Shown: positions 8,387 to 17,578, numbered from the stretch's first letter. The stretch: 64,000 bases of DNA from UBA5066 sp048500275 (GCA_048500275.1 JASNYI010000003.1:496001-560000); one strand, 5' to 3'. Numbers and translations are program-made. The notes: generated by a model not told the origin, from the sequence alone.

Positions 8387-10788
8387 GACAACCCCACCTT
8401 TCGCACGATCGCCGCGAACCCGGGCTCGCCGCGCAGCGAGTCCCACGCCCGGTCCACGGCCAGGAAGACGAGGCCGGGCGACCGCTCTGCGACGGCGGAC
8501 TCGAGGTCCGCGAGAGCTCGTTCCGGGTCGCCTGCGAGGGCCGCGAGCCGAGCGAGGTCGAAGGGTGACACGTAGCGGGTCGTCGCGATCTCGCCGAGCT
8601 CCTCGAGACGCGCCCGGGCGACGCCCCGCAGGGCCGCGTCGTAATCGGCGATGCTCTTCGTCCTTGCGAGCGCCGTAACGCCGTCGGTATCGCCCGACAG
8701 GACGTACGCCCTTCGAAGGCTGCCGATCGCCTGGGCCGCATCTCCGCGGCTGCGGGAGATCGCCGCCAGCCCGAACCAGGCGCGGGGGTCGTCGGGCTCG
8801 GCCTCTATGGCGGCCTGGTAGAGACCGATGGCCGGCCCGAAGCGCCCGAGCTGCGCGTTGTAGTCGCCGCACGAGATCGTGAAGACGAGGTTGCCGGGAT
8901 CCAGCTGGCGCGCCCTCTCGATCCGCTCGATCGACTCCTCCGTGCGCCCTCGTGCCCAGAGCAGGAGCGCGAAGGCGCGTGTGTGCCAGACGGGAGGCCG
9001 GGGCGCGTCGAAGAGCTCCCGGAACTCCCGCTCGGCGCCGTCGAGGTCCCAGTCGAAGAAGGCCCGCCGCGCAGCGAGCGCCGCCCGGGCCTCCGTCAGG
9101 TCGGGGGCGAGGCCGAGCGCCCGCCGGGCGCCGTCGTCAGAGCGCGCCCACGCCTCCGCGGGCGGGACGTATCCCCCGGTCGCGAGCAAGCCGTAGGTGT
9201 CGGCCTCGAGGAGATGGGCCTCGGCGAACGACGGGTCCTTCTCGGCTGCGGCGTGGAAGAGCCGGGCCGCCTCGAGGTACCCCCCCTCGGTGTCTCGCAG
9301 CGCGGCGTACCGGCCGCGCAGGTAAAGGCTGTAGGCCTCGGTGCTCTGCGTGCCGCGGCGGGCGAGCGCGCGGCGCTCGGAACCGGAGAGGCGGAGGTGG
9401 AGCCCGGAGGCAAGGTCGGACGCAAGCTCGGACTCCAGTCGGACGAGATCCGCGTAAGGCCGCTCGTAGACGTCTCCCCACAGCCGGGCCCCCGTGCGGA
9501 CGTCCACTGCTTCCGCCTCCGCCCTCAGCCGCTCGCCTCGTCGCGAGATCCGGCCGGTGACCACGGCCGCCACGCCCAGCCTCCGGCCGGCCTCCTGCGG
9601 GTTGCGCTCTCCCCGGAAGCGGAAGACGGTCGCTCTCGCCATGACGCGCACCGACGGGAGGCGCGACATCCGGTCGATGAGGACTTCCGTGAAGCCGTCC
9701 GCGAGGTATTCGTCCATCTCCTCGCCCTCCGGGCTCTCGAAGGGGAGGACCGCGAGCGATCCGGCCGGCGCGCGGTCGTCGGCGTCCCTCGCGAGGAGGA
9801 GGGCGCCGAGACCGGCCGCGACGAGTATCCCGGCGATCGCCGCGGCCCGCGCTCGGCCCTGGCGGGCCGTCCGGCGAGAGGCACCCGCGGCCGGCACGGC
9901 GAAACTGTCGGCCCGCTCCAGGAGCTCGCGCACGTCGCGTGCGAGGTCGCGCGTCGACACGAAGCGTCCCGCGGGGTCCTTCGCGAGGCATCGCTCGACG
10001 ATCCGGCGGAGCGGCGGGGGGAGCGGGGCGAGCGGGGGCGGCTCCTCACGCAGGATTGCGACCAGCGTCTCGGCCGCGGTCGGCCTCGTCCAGGCGCGCT
10101 CGCCGGTCACGAGCTCGTAGAGGATCGTCCCGAAGGCGAACTGGTCGGTCCGGTAGTCCACGTCCTCTCCGGCGGCCTGCTCGGGAGACATGTAGCCCAC
10201 CGTGCCGAGGAATGCGCCCGGCGTGGTCCCGAGGGCCGCCGTGTCGAGCGTGTCGTCCCGGCCGGCGGCGGCCAGCGGTGACGACTTCGCGATCCCGAAG
10301 TCGAGGAGCTTCACGACGTCGTCGTCCGTCACGATGACGTTCTCGGGCTTCAGGTCGCGGTGGACGATCCCCTTGGCGTGCGTCGCCGCGAGGCCGTCCG
10401 CGATGCCTGCGGCGATCCGGAGGGCACGCCGGAGCGGAAGGCGCCCGGCGTCGAGGAGGCGGCGAAGCGTCGGACCCGCCACGAGCTCCATCGTCAGGAC
10501 GTGGAGGCCGGGTGTCGACGGCGTCGCGGGGAACTCCTCGAAGGCGTAGAGGGTCGCGACGTTCGGGTGGCTGAGGCTCGCGAGGAGCCGCGCTTCGAGC
10601 TCGAATCGCCCGAGGCGTTCGTCGTCGGCGAGGAGCCCTCCGGGCACGACCTTGAGCGCGACCTCGCGGTCGAGGCGCTCGTCGCGGGCGCGGAAGACCT
10701 CACCCATTCCGCCCGCCCCGAGGCGGCCGAGGACAAGATAAGGCCCGACCCTGGAGCCCTCGACGAGGGTCGCTCCGCCCGGCTTCAT
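8383..10788 (-). CDS. Transmembrane Ser/Thr protein kinase with TolB-like and TPR sensor tail
   Basis: 801 aa. The kinase domain spans about 16-290: glycine loop GRLGAGGMGEV, K46, catalytic HRDLKPEN (D145), DFG at 163-165 and APE-like YMSPEQ (199-204). One membrane helix lies at 314-334. Residues about 343-460 match the TolB-N/FlgO-like AVLPFES module found with CadC/adenylate-cyclase-type proteins (LADGFTEVLIDRMSRLP, RLWGDVYERPYADLVRLESELA). TPR-like helical repeats follow to the end. The kinase is cytoplasmic and the tail probably periplasmic. It is first gene of a four-gene operon ending in an FHA regulator, a plausible reader of its phosphorylation. All catalytic residues are present. Confidence 0.92.
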   Translation of the reverse strand: MKPGGATLVEGSRVGPYLVLGRLGAGGMGEVFRARDERLDREVALKVVPGGLLADDERLGRFELEARLLASLSHPNVATLYAFEEFPATPSTPGLHVLTMELVAGPTLRRLLDAGRLPLRRALRIAAGIADGLAATHAKGIVHRDLKPENVIVTDDDVVKLLDFGIAKSSPLAAAGRDDTLDTAALGTTPGAFLGTVGYMSPEQAAGEDVDYRTDQFAFGTILYELVTGERAWTRPTAAETLVAILREEPPPLAPLPPPLRRIVERCLAKDPAGRFVSTRDLARDVRELLERADSFAVPAAGASRRTARQGRARAAAIAGILVAAGLGALLLARDADDRAPAGSLAVLPFESPEGEEMDEYLADGFTEVLIDRMSRLPSVRVMARATVFRFRGERNPQEAGRRLGVAAVVTGRISRRGERLRAEAEAVDVRTGARLWGDVYERPYADLVRLESELASDLASGLHLRLSGSERRALARRGTQSTEAYSLYLRGRYAALRDTEGGYLEAARLFHAAAEKDPSFAEAHLLEADTYGLLATGGYVPPAEAWARSDDGARRALGLAPDLTEARAALAARRAFFDWDLDGAEREFRELFDAPRPPVWHTRAFALLLWARGRTEESIERIERARQLDPGNLVFTISCGDYNAQLGRFGPAIGLYQAAIEAEPDDPRAWFGLAAISRSRGDAAQAIGSLRRAYVLSGDTDGVTALARTKSIADYDAALRGVARARLEELGEIATTRYVSPFDLARLAALAGDPERALADLESAVAERSPGLVFLAVDRAWDSLRGEPGFAAIVRKVGLS

Positions 10789-11155
10789 GCTCTTCAGGTG
10801 AATTATGAACGACGCCCGCGGCCCGGATTCGCCGCTTTGTCAAGCTCAGAACAAGGTCAGAATCCGCTCAGGGAAACGTTGCTCCGGCCCGAGTCGAGCT
10901 CCCGGCGCCTGTCGGTTTCACGGACTCCTCAGCGCTCCCTCGGGACTCGGCGGTACTCGCGCAGCAGGTTCCCGGGCATGAAGTACAGAGTCCCTGCAGG
11001 ATAGGGGTCAGGTCTTGATTTTCTATTATAGGAACCGCCGCCGCCCTCCTGCCGTCTCCCCGGAGGCCGACCAGCTGCGCAACGCGTAAACGCGGGGGCT
11101 CCCGATGGACCACAACCTGAGATAGCCTCGCAATCACTAGCCGGAGGGGACCTCG
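10789..11155. other. 367-bp intergenic region with a half-copy of a REP-like element
   Basis: This divergent spacer lies between the kinase operon (minus) and the reductase operon (plus). It holds one arm of the GGGGTCAG repeat family at 11004-11027. On the minus strand, about 10935-10991, an 18-residue open tail (YFMPGNLLREYRRVPRER, then a stop) is too short to call. I see no tRNA, clear riboswitch or terminator. The ribosome-binding site for the next gene (CCGGAGGGG) is at its right end. Confidence 0.5.
11004..11027 (+). repeat. Single arm of GGGGTCAG REP-like element
   Basis: The 24 bases starting GGGGTCAGGTCTTGATTTTC are identical to the left arm of the 60-bp palindromes at 51251 and 57156. 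Here the second arm is absent and the sequence diverges after TATT. It lies in non-coding DNA and has a visibly lower G+C content than its surroundings. Confidence 0.85.
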
Positions 11156-11812
11156 ATGGCGAAGCTGAGGGTGGCGAGCTTCTCGATCTCGCTCGACGGG
11201 TTCGGGGCCGGACCCGGCCAGAGCCTCGAGAACCCGCTGGGGTTCGGGGGCGCCCAGCTCCACGCCTGGGCCTTCCCGACCCGAACGCTCCGGCGGAGGG
11301 TCTTCGGCGCCGACGACGGGACGACGGGGCTCGACGACGAGTTCGTCGCGCGCGGGTTCGAGAACGTCGGCGCCTGGATCCTCGGCCGGAACATGTTCGG
11401 CCCGGTTCGAGGCCGGTGGCCCGACGAGAGCTGGAGGGGATGGTGGGGCGAGAATCCGCCCTACCACGTCCCGGTCTTCGTCCTCACGCACCACGCGCGG
11501 CCTCCTCTCGCGATGGAGGGGGGGACGACGTTCGACTTCGTGACGGGCGGCATCCACGAAGCCCTCGACAGGGCGAACGAAGCGGCCGAGGGCCGCGACG
11601 TCCGCCTCGGGGGCGGTCCGGCGACCATCCGGCAGTACCTTCGCGAGGGGCTCGTCGACGAGCTGCACCTCGCGATCGCACCCGTCCTCCTCGGCGCCGG
11701 AGAGCCCCTCTTCGCGGGGCTCGACCTCCGCGCGCTCGGCTACGCCTGCACTCGCCACGTCGCGTCCGAGCACGCGACGCACGTCGTCCTGGAGCGGACG
11801 CCACGCTCCTGA
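11156..11812 (+). CDS. RibD C-terminal/dihydrofolate reductase-like protein
   Basis: 218 aa. Begins KLRVASFSISLDGF, the usual opening of RibD-C/DHFR-like NADPH reductases, followed by GRNMFGP (substrate/NADPH loop), VPVFVLTHHARPPL and VRLGGGPATIRQYLREGLVDELHLAIAPVLLGAGEPLF, which is typical of this superfamily. The length is slightly above the usual 180-200 aa. Such proteins are pterin- or flavin-like reductases of often unknown substrate. It is the first gene of a plus-strand cluster followed 32 nt later by a START-like protein. It is not a full riboflavin enzyme because the deaminase domain is absent. Confidence 0.88.
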   Translation: MAKLRVASFSISLDGFGAGPGQSLENPLGFGGAQLHAWAFPTRTLRRRVFGADDGTTGLDDEFVARGFENVGAWILGRNMFGPVRGRWPDESWRGWWGENPPYHVPVFVLTHHARPPLAMEGGTTFDFVTGGIHEALDRANEAAEGRDVRLGGGPATIRQYLREGLVDELHLAIAPVLLGAGEPLFAGLDLRALGYACTRHVASEHATHVVLERTPRS

Positions 11813-11844
11813 GGCGCACCCCCGCCTGGGAAAGGAGAGCCAAC

Positions 11845-12294
11845 ATGCCGAACACCATCCGCCTCCACCGCGTCCTCAAGGCCCCGTCCGAACGGGTCTA
11901 CCGCGCGTTCCTCGACCCGGATGCGATGGTCAAGTGGCTCCCGCCGAACGGCTTCACCGCCAGGGTCCACGCGATGGACGCGCGCGTCGGCGGCTCCCAC
12001 AGGATGTCCTTTACTAACTTCACGACCGGTTCGAGCCACTCGTTCGGCGGCACGTACCTCGAGCTCGTCCCGGGCGAGCGGATCCGCTACACGGACGCCT
12101 TCGACGACCCGAGCCTCCCGGGCGCGATGCTGGGGACGGTGGAGCTGAAGAAGGTCTCCTGCGGCACCGAGCTCACGATCACGCAGGAAGGGGTCCCCGA
12201 CGTCATCCCGCCCGAGGCCTGCTACCTGGGGTGGCAGGAGTCGCTCGCCCTCCTCGCCCGGCTCGTCGAGGCCGAGATCCCCGACGGGGCGTGA
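11845..12294 (+). CDS. SRPBCC/AHSA1-type START-like protein
   Basis: 149 aa from the ATG at 11845 after AAAGGAG. It opens with IRLHRVLKAPSERVYRAFLDPDAMVKWLPP, the classical AHSA1/CalC-like start, and ends with LGWQESLALLARLVEAEIPDG. Strands such as GGTYLELVPGERIRYTD complete the helix-grip fold. These proteins bind hydrophobic ligands in a deep pocket; the ligand is unknown. Its frame is open upstream across the preceding gene, but the ribosome-binding site decides the start. It is co-directional with the reductase and the MBL-fold gene. Confidence 0.9.
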   Translation: MPNTIRLHRVLKAPSERVYRAFLDPDAMVKWLPPNGFTARVHAMDARVGGSHRMSFTNFTTGSSHSFGGTYLELVPGERIRYTDAFDDPSLPGAMLGTVELKKVSCGTELTITQEGVPDVIPPEACYLGWQESLALLARLVEAEIPDGA

Positions 12295-12377
12295 GGGCGG
12301 CCCTTCAAGGAGGCCCCGGCGCCATCTGAACCCTGAACCGCGCAGCCCGCGCCGGGCGCGGGAACGAAGGAGGACCC

Positions 12378-13100
12378 ATGGGCGTGACGAACTCGGCCTC
12401 GGGAACCCGCGTCGACGAGGTGTCGGACGGCATCTACCGCATCAGCACCCCGTTCCCCGGGGTCCCCGGGGGATTCTCGTTCAACCAGTATCTCGTCGCC
12501 GACGACGAGCCGCTCCTCTTCCACACCGGGCCGAGGACGATCTTCCCGCTCGTCTTCGAGGCGATCGCGAGCGTCCTCCCGCCCGATCGGCTCCGATTCG
12601 TCGGCTACTCGCACTTCGAGTCGGACGAGTGCGGGGCGATGCCCCACCTCCTCGCGGCGGCCCCGGAGGCTGCGCCGCTCTGCGGCGGGGTCAGCGCCAT
12701 GATCAACGGCGACGCCTTCGACCGGCCTCCCCGGGCCCTCGCGAACGGCGAGACGCTCTCCCTCGGCCGGCACCGCGTCCGCTGGATCGACGCGCCCCAC
12801 CTCCCGCACGCCTGGGAGTGCGGGTATCTCTTCGAGGAGACGACCGCGACCCTCCTCTGCGGGGACCTCTTCACCCAGGGGGGTGCCGACAACCCGCCCC
12901 TGACGACGTCCGACATCCTCGGGCCGTCCGAGGCCTTCCGCAAGCAGGCGGACTACTTCTCGCACGCGAGGAACGTCCGCACGCTGCTCGCGCCTTTCGT
13001 GGCGACACGGCCCGGGACCCTCGCGTGCATGCACGGGAGCGCCTGGCAGGGCGACGGCGCGCAGCTCCTCGAGGCGCTCGCCGACTCGCTCGACGCCTGA
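12378..13100 (+). CDS. MBL-fold diiron protein (flavodiiron-type beta-lactamase domain)
   Basis: 240 aa. The metal-ligand set follows the flavodiiron/ODP pattern rather than the usual HxHxDH: H79-x-E81-x-D83 in SHFESDECG, a candidate His at 141 or 144, D163 in LLCGDLF and H219 in MHGSAW. In flavodiiron oxidoreductases this site reduces O2 or NO. Here the C-terminal flavodoxin domain is missing and the His that normally follows the Asp is Glu84. No signal peptide. It may act as an O2-binding or sensing protein or as a diiron oxidase using a separate redox partner. Third gene of the 11156-13100 cluster; GAAGGAGG precedes the ATG. Confidence 0.85.
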   Translation: MGVTNSASGTRVDEVSDGIYRISTPFPGVPGGFSFNQYLVADDEPLLFHTGPRTIFPLVFEAIASVLPPDRLRFVGYSHFESDECGAMPHLLAAAPEAAPLCGGVSAMINGDAFDRPPRALANGETLSLGRHRVRWIDAPHLPHAWECGYLFEETTATLLCGDLFTQGGADNPPLTTSDILGPSEAFRKQADYFSHARNVRTLLAPFVATRPGTLACMHGSAWQGDGAQLLEALADSLDA

Positions 13101-13137
13101 TCGCCGCGGCCGCTCCCGTACCCGGGCGCAAGGCTTC

Positions 13138-13174
13138 GCCCGCGGAGGCGCCCAACGTCGCCGCCTCCGCGGGC
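13138..13174 (+). terminator. GC-rich hairpin after MBL-fold gene
   Basis: A perfect 13-bp stem (13138-13150 with 13162-13174) around an 11-nt loop starts 37 nt after the stop at 13100. There is no T-run, so it may only stabilise the 3' end. Confidence 0.4.
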
Positions 13175-13305
13175 TGCCGCGTTCCCGAAAACCGTAATGC
13201 GCGATCCGCGTAGCAGGGGAGAGACGCTTCCGACTCCCCCGGGGCCGGGACACTCCCCGGCCTCTCGCACACGACCGCACCAACGCCCACTCGAGGAGCA
13301 CAGTG

Positions 13306-14748
13306 ATGAGAATTGCTCGCAGCTTCTGGCCCTTGGCTTTCCTTCTCCTCGCCCTTCCCGCATCCGCCGCCGAAGAGGTCGCGGGACTCCCGCTCCACGT
13401 CCAGCGTCTCGACCCGAAGACGGTCCGTGTCTGGGTCGGCGACCACGTTTCGACGACGAACGTCGTCGGCTTCGCCACCGCGAAGGGGATCGTCGTCGTC
13501 GACACGACCGGCGTTCCGAAGATCGACCGCGAGCTCCGGCAGGTGATCGCCCGCGAGCTGGGCCGCTCCGACTTCGCGATGCTGATCGACACTCACGAGC
13601 ACGGCGACCACACCGGCGGGAACTCCGTCTATTCCGACACGGTGATCGTGGCCCACGAGCGTTGCGCGGCCGGCATGCGGCGGAATCCCGCCGACCGGGA
13701 GCGCATCCTGGCGTGGCAGACCCAGCACCTCGCCGAGCTCGAGAAGGACCTCGCGAAGCACCCGGCGGGGAGCCCGGAGGCGAAGAAGGCTTCCGAGCAG
13801 CTGACGATCGGACGCCTGAACCACGAGGTCTGGACGACGAACGCCGAGCCCGTCGTCCCGACGAAGACGTTCGCCGACCGCCTGACGCTCGACATGGGGG
13901 ACACGACCTTCGAGCTCTCGTACATAGGCGGCATGCACTCGGCGAGCGACATCGCGGTCTTCGTCCCCGAGCGGGGAATCCTGATGACGGGCGACACGAT
14001 GGCCGACCGCTGGCTCACCGACACGCCCGGCTGCCTCGCCTCCTTCATGGCGCGCGAGGGGGTCCCGCACGACTTCCCTCTCCTCCTCGAGAACGGCCGG
14101 CGGCTCCTCGCGCAGAAGGACCGGATCCGAACGATCCTCCCCGGCCACTGGAACGGCGAGCTCTCCTTCGGGGGCTTCGAGGCCCGGCTGAGGTACGTCG
14201 AGGCACTCTGGGACGGGGTCGGGAAGCTCGCGAAGGCGGGTCGGCCGCTCGAGGAGGTCCAGTCGGCGTTCCCTCTCGAATCCCGCTTCCCCGACCTCGC
14301 GAAGAGCCCCGGGCTCAACCCGCGCAACCACGCGACGACCGTCGCCGAGATCTGGTTCACGACGACGGGACTTCGCAACGGGGCCACGGAACTCTTCGCC
14401 CTCCTCGAGGCGGGCGCCCCCGAGGAGAAGATCCGGGCCGTCGTCGCCGACCACGGCTCGAGGACTCCGAAGTACTACTTCCCCGAGCGGGAGATCAACG
14501 GCCGGGGCTACTTCTTCCTGCAGCAGAAGCGGGTCCCCGAGGCCGTGAGGATGTTCCGGGTCAACACCGAGCTCTTCCCCGCGTCCTGGAACGTCTGGGA
14601 CAGCCTCGGCGAGGGGCTCCTCGCGGCCGGCGACGTCGCGGGAGCGCGGACGGCCTACGAAAGGTCCGTGCAGATCAACCCGGAGAACCGCAGCGGGAAG
14701 GAGGCGCTCGCGCGGATCGCGGCTGAGGCCGCGAAGAGCTCGTCCTGA
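13306..14748 (+). CDS. Secreted metallo-beta-lactamase-fold hydrolase with TPR-like tail
   Basis: 480 aa; the ATG at 13306 is preferred to a GTG directly before it. Signal peptide 1-22. The metal motif THEHGDHTGG gives H97, H99, D101 and H102; a second ligand region is GGMHSASDIAVF and the third is ILPGHWNGEL. A long helical insertion (residues about 125-165) follows the metal motif. Residues about 385-475 look like TPR helices (LLQKRVPEAVRMFRVNTELFPASWNVWDSLGEGLLAAGD). This layout resembles exported MBL hydrolases of Bacteroidetes and Acidobacteriota whose substrates are not known. It is probably periplasmic. Confidence 0.85.
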   Translation: MRIARSFWPLAFLLLALPASAAEEVAGLPLHVQRLDPKTVRVWVGDHVSTTNVVGFATAKGIVVVDTTGVPKIDRELRQVIARELGRSDFAMLIDTHEHGDHTGGNSVYSDTVIVAHERCAAGMRRNPADRERILAWQTQHLAELEKDLAKHPAGSPEAKKASEQLTIGRLNHEVWTTNAEPVVPTKTFADRLTLDMGDTTFELSYIGGMHSASDIAVFVPERGILMTGDTMADRWLTDTPGCLASFMAREGVPHDFPLLLENGRRLLAQKDRIRTILPGHWNGELSFGGFEARLRYVEALWDGVGKLAKAGRPLEEVQSAFPLESRFPDLAKSPGLNPRNHATTVAEIWFTTTGLRNGATELFALLEAGAPEEKIRAVVADHGSRTPKYYFPEREINGRGYFFLQQKRVPEAVRMFRVNTELFPASWNVWDSLGEGLLAAGDVAGARTAYERSVQINPENRSGKEALARIAAEAAKSSS

Positions 14749-14779
14749 GGGCCTGACGGCTTTCCGGGAGCCGCCGCGT

Positions 14780-14803
14780 CCGGCCGGCGCCTCGGCCGGC
14801 CGG
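14780..14803. terminator. Hairpin between convergent genes
   Basis: A 9-bp stem (CCGGCCGGC, 14780-14788, with 14795-14803) and a 6-nt loop lie between the converging stops at 14748 and 14815. It could serve both strands. No T-run. Confidence 0.4.
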
Positions 14804-14814
14804 CGCGCCCGCCC

Positions 14815-15294
14815 CTACTTCCCGAGGAACGAGAGGATCGCGGCCTGGTCGCGGGCGACCTCTCCTCCCATCACGCGGGCGACGGTGCCGCCGAACATCC
14901 GGCCGAGGAGCCCGGCGTTCATCGAACCGACGGCCGTCGTCCCGTCATCGCGACGGTAGACGCTGACGGTGCAGGGCATGAACGTGGCGAGCTTGCGGCT
15001 CGGTCCCTCGACGAGGACGGCGTGGGCATGCCGGGCCTGACAGAGCTCGACGAGGAGGACGGGGGGAAGCTCGCCGCCCCCGTTCTTCCGCACCGACTCG
15101 TGGAGGGGCTTCACTCCCGAAACGACCCATCCCCGCGCGAGGGCCGCCGCCTCGATCTTTTCGACGGTCTCCTCGACCCCGAAGGGGCTGGTCTCTTCGA
15201 GGATCATGAGCCGGGGCATGGTCACGACGGCGGCGACGGCGAAGAGGAGCGCCCCGGCGAGGAGGCCGGCGGCGAACGGGAGGAGCTTCTTCAT
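14815..15294 (-). CDS. DUF302 protein, membrane-anchored
   Basis: 159 aa from the ATG at 15294 (MKKLLPFAAG). A single N-terminal membrane helix or signal (5-24) leads into the DUF302 core: PFGVEETVEKIEAAALARGWVV, a short linker, VELCQARHAHAVL, then MPCTVSVYRRDDGTTAVGSMN and a C-terminal helix. DUF302 is a small periplasmic or cytosolic alpha/beta domain of unknown role, sometimes linked to redox or metal metabolism. The MPC cysteine and the ELCQARHAH segment are conserved-looking. It stands alone on the minus strand, 155 bp after the WD40 gene. Confidence 0.8.
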   Translation of the reverse strand: MKKLLPFAAGLLAGALLFAVAAVVTMPRLMILEETSPFGVEETVEKIEAAALARGWVVSGVKPLHESVRKNGGGELPPVLLVELCQARHAHAVLVEGPSRKLATFMPCTVSVYRRDDGTTAVGSMNAGLLGRMFGGTVARVMGGEVARDQAAILSFLGK

Positions 15295-15449
15295 GCGGCG
15301 CCACGAGCGAATCCGATGCCAGCGCCGGTCTCCTTGAATGCGGGGTTTCCGGTCCCGGCAGGGCGCGTTTCGTTGCAACGGATGCAACCGAACGTCCCGG
15401 AAATCCCGGGCCGCCCGGCGCGACCTCGCGACCCGTCGCGCCGTGGCGC

Positions 15450-17576
15450 CTACTCCCGGAGCCTTCGAGCCACGGGCTCCGAATCGAGGAGGACGACCGT
15501 CCCGTCGAGCGGGACCATCGCGAGCCGGGTGCCGTCGGGGCTGAAGGCCGTCGCGTAGACGGCCTCCTCGGCCGGAACCGTCAGGACGTTCGCCCCGGTA
15601 GCGGGGTCCCAGAGCCGGAGCGTGCCGTCGCTGGACGCAGACGCGAGCCGGGTGCCGTCGGGCGAGAAGGCGATCGCGTGGATCGCCTCACCGTGTCCCT
15701 CGAGCCGCCGCAGCTCCTTCCCGCTCGCGACGTCGAAGATGACGATCGCCCGCGCCGAGGAGCCCGCCGCGAGCGTCTTCCCGGTGGGGTCGAAGGCGAC
15801 CTGGAGAGTCCCCGAAGGCTGCTCGAGCCGGCGGACGACGACTCCCTTCCCGACGTCCCAGAGCGTCACGACGCCGTCGGTTCCTCCCGCCGCGAGGAGA
15901 GCGCCGTCCGGCGAGACGGCGACGTGCGCGGTCGCGCGGCCCGGGTCCTCCAGGGTCGCGTGGAGCCGTCCGTCGGGGACGCGCCAGACCTTCACGAGGC
16001 CCTTCTCCGACGGCGAGGCGACGAATCGCGAGTCGGGCGTGAACGCGAGGCCCTGGCTCCGGCCGGACGCGAGCTTCTCGAGCTCGACCTTCATCGCCCC
16101 CGTCGCCGCGTCCCAGAGGACGACACGCCCGTCGTTCCCCGTCGTCGCGAGCCACTTCCCGTCGGGGCTCCACGAGGCCTTCACGCCCGCCTCGTCGTGC
16201 CCCTTCCAGCTTCGGATCGCCTCGCCCTTCGCGACATCCCAGACGCGGACCCACCCGCCCCAGCCCGTCGAGGCGATCCGCGCTCCGTCGGGCGAGAAGG
16301 CCACGTCGAAGCCGCTCGCCTCGGCGCGAAGGAGGCGCGTGGGCGAAGCCGAGGGGGCCCATGTGCGGACGGTGCCGTCGCCCGAAGCGGTGAAGAGCGG
16401 CGCTCCGCCCGGGCCCGCGGCCACCGCGGTGACGGGGCCGTCGTGCCCGTGAAGCAGCGCTCGCTGTTTCCCTGAGGCCACGTCCCAGAGCCGCACCGTC
16501 CCGTCGCTTCCCGCGGCCACGAGGAGGCCGGTCTCCACCCACGCGACCCCGTTGACCCAGTGCGCCTGCCCCTCGGCCTGCCCGACGAGCGTCGCGGCAA
16601 GCTTCGCGGACGGGACGTCCCAGACGCGGACCGTCCCGTCCTTGGCACCGACGGCGAGGCTCCTGCCGTCGGGCGAGAAGGCGACGGCCTGGACCGCCTT
16701 GTACGCGTCGTCCTTCGGCGGGACGAGCCGCACGGGCGCTCCCCACGCGGGGGTGTTCCAGACGGCGACGTCGTCATCCCACGTCCCCGCGGCGAAGCGC
16801 GAGCCGTCGGGGCTGTACGCCGCGCAGGTGATCGGCTTGACGCCGTGCTCGAGCGAGCGCACCAGGGCGCCCGTCCGAGGGTCCCACGACTTCACGACAC
16901 CCTGGACGCCGCGCTCCTTCGTCCGGTCCCACGAGACGGATGTCAGCTCCGTCCCGTCCGGCTTCCAGGAGACGGCGGCGATCCCCTTCCCAACCCCCTC
17001 GAGCTTCAGCAGCTGCGCCCCAGTGCCGGCGTCCCACAGACGCACCGTGCCGTCCGAGGAAGAGGTCGCGAGCCGGGCGCCGTCGGGGGAGAAGACGGCG
17101 TTCCAGACGGCAGCGTCGTGCCCGGAGAGCGTCGCGAGGGGCTTTCCCGTCGCGGAGTCCCAGAGTCGCGCGGACTTGTCGGCCCCGGCGGTCGCGAGGC
17201 GCTTGCCGTCGGGCGAGACCGAGAGCCCGAGGACGCGCCCCTCGTGCGCCGCGATCGCCGTGAGGCTCTCGTCGGCGCGAGCCGAGAGGTGGCGCCACTC
17301 CCAGGCGCGGAGCGGCTCCGGCACCTCGGCGAGCCACCTCTTCGCCGCGTCCGTGTCGTGGAGCCGGAGCGTCGCCTCGGCGGCGGCGGTGGCGGCGAGG
17401 GCGAGGCGGCGTTCGAGCCCTGCGGCCGAGGCCGCGTGCGGCTCGGCGGCCGCCGCGGAAGGGGCGACCGGCGAGGCGACGAGGAGGAGGGCGCAGGCCC
17501 GTCGGAGAGCGCTTCCGATCGCCCGCTTCGGTTCCGGGCGCGTCGCGCGCCGGGTCTCGGGAGGGCGACGAGGCAC
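15450..17576 (-). CDS. Secreted WD40-repeat protein
   Basis: 708 aa from a GTG at 17576, placed two bases after the stop of the AHSA1-type gene with GAGG upstream. A longer in-frame start would overlap that gene. A basic N-terminus precedes a signal or anchor helix (about residues 22-42). Residues about 105-700 carry at least a dozen WD40 repeats (SPDGKRLATAGADKSARLWD, FSPDGARLATSSSDGTVRLW, FSPDGRSLAVGAKDGTVRVW), enough for two seven-bladed propellers. No catalytic domain is visible. WD40 proteins of this type usually act as protein-binding scaffolds. It is probably co-transcribed with the AHSA1-type gene. Confidence 0.85.
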   Translation of the reverse strand: MPRRPPETRRATRPEPKRAIGSALRRACALLLVASPVAPSAAAAEPHAASAAGLERRLALAATAAAEATLRLHDTDAAKRWLAEVPEPLRAWEWRHLSARADESLTAIAAHEGRVLGLSVSPDGKRLATAGADKSARLWDSATGKPLATLSGHDAAVWNAVFSPDGARLATSSSDGTVRLWDAGTGAQLLKLEGVGKGIAAVSWKPDGTELTSVSWDRTKERGVQGVVKSWDPRTGALVRSLEHGVKPITCAAYSPDGSRFAAGTWDDDVAVWNTPAWGAPVRLVPPKDDAYKAVQAVAFSPDGRSLAVGAKDGTVRVWDVPSAKLAATLVGQAEGQAHWVNGVAWVETGLLVAAGSDGTVRLWDVASGKQRALLHGHDGPVTAVAAGPGGAPLFTASGDGTVRTWAPSASPTRLLRAEASGFDVAFSPDGARIASTGWGGWVRVWDVAKGEAIRSWKGHDEAGVKASWSPDGKWLATTGNDGRVVLWDAATGAMKVELEKLASGRSQGLAFTPDSRFVASPSEKGLVKVWRVPDGRLHATLEDPGRATAHVAVSPDGALLAAGGTDGVVTLWDVGKGVVVRRLEQPSGTLQVAFDPTGKTLAAGSSARAIVIFDVASGKELRRLEGHGEAIHAIAFSPDGTRLASASSDGTLRLWDPATGANVLTVPAEEAVYATAFSPDGTRLAMVPLDGTVVLLDSEPVARRLRE

Positions 17577-17578
17577 GT

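Noticed and set aside
10868..11782. 304-aa minus-strand frame
   Set aside because: Mostly the shadow of the RibD-C-like gene. A short tail near 10935-10991 could be a gene remnant but is too small to support.
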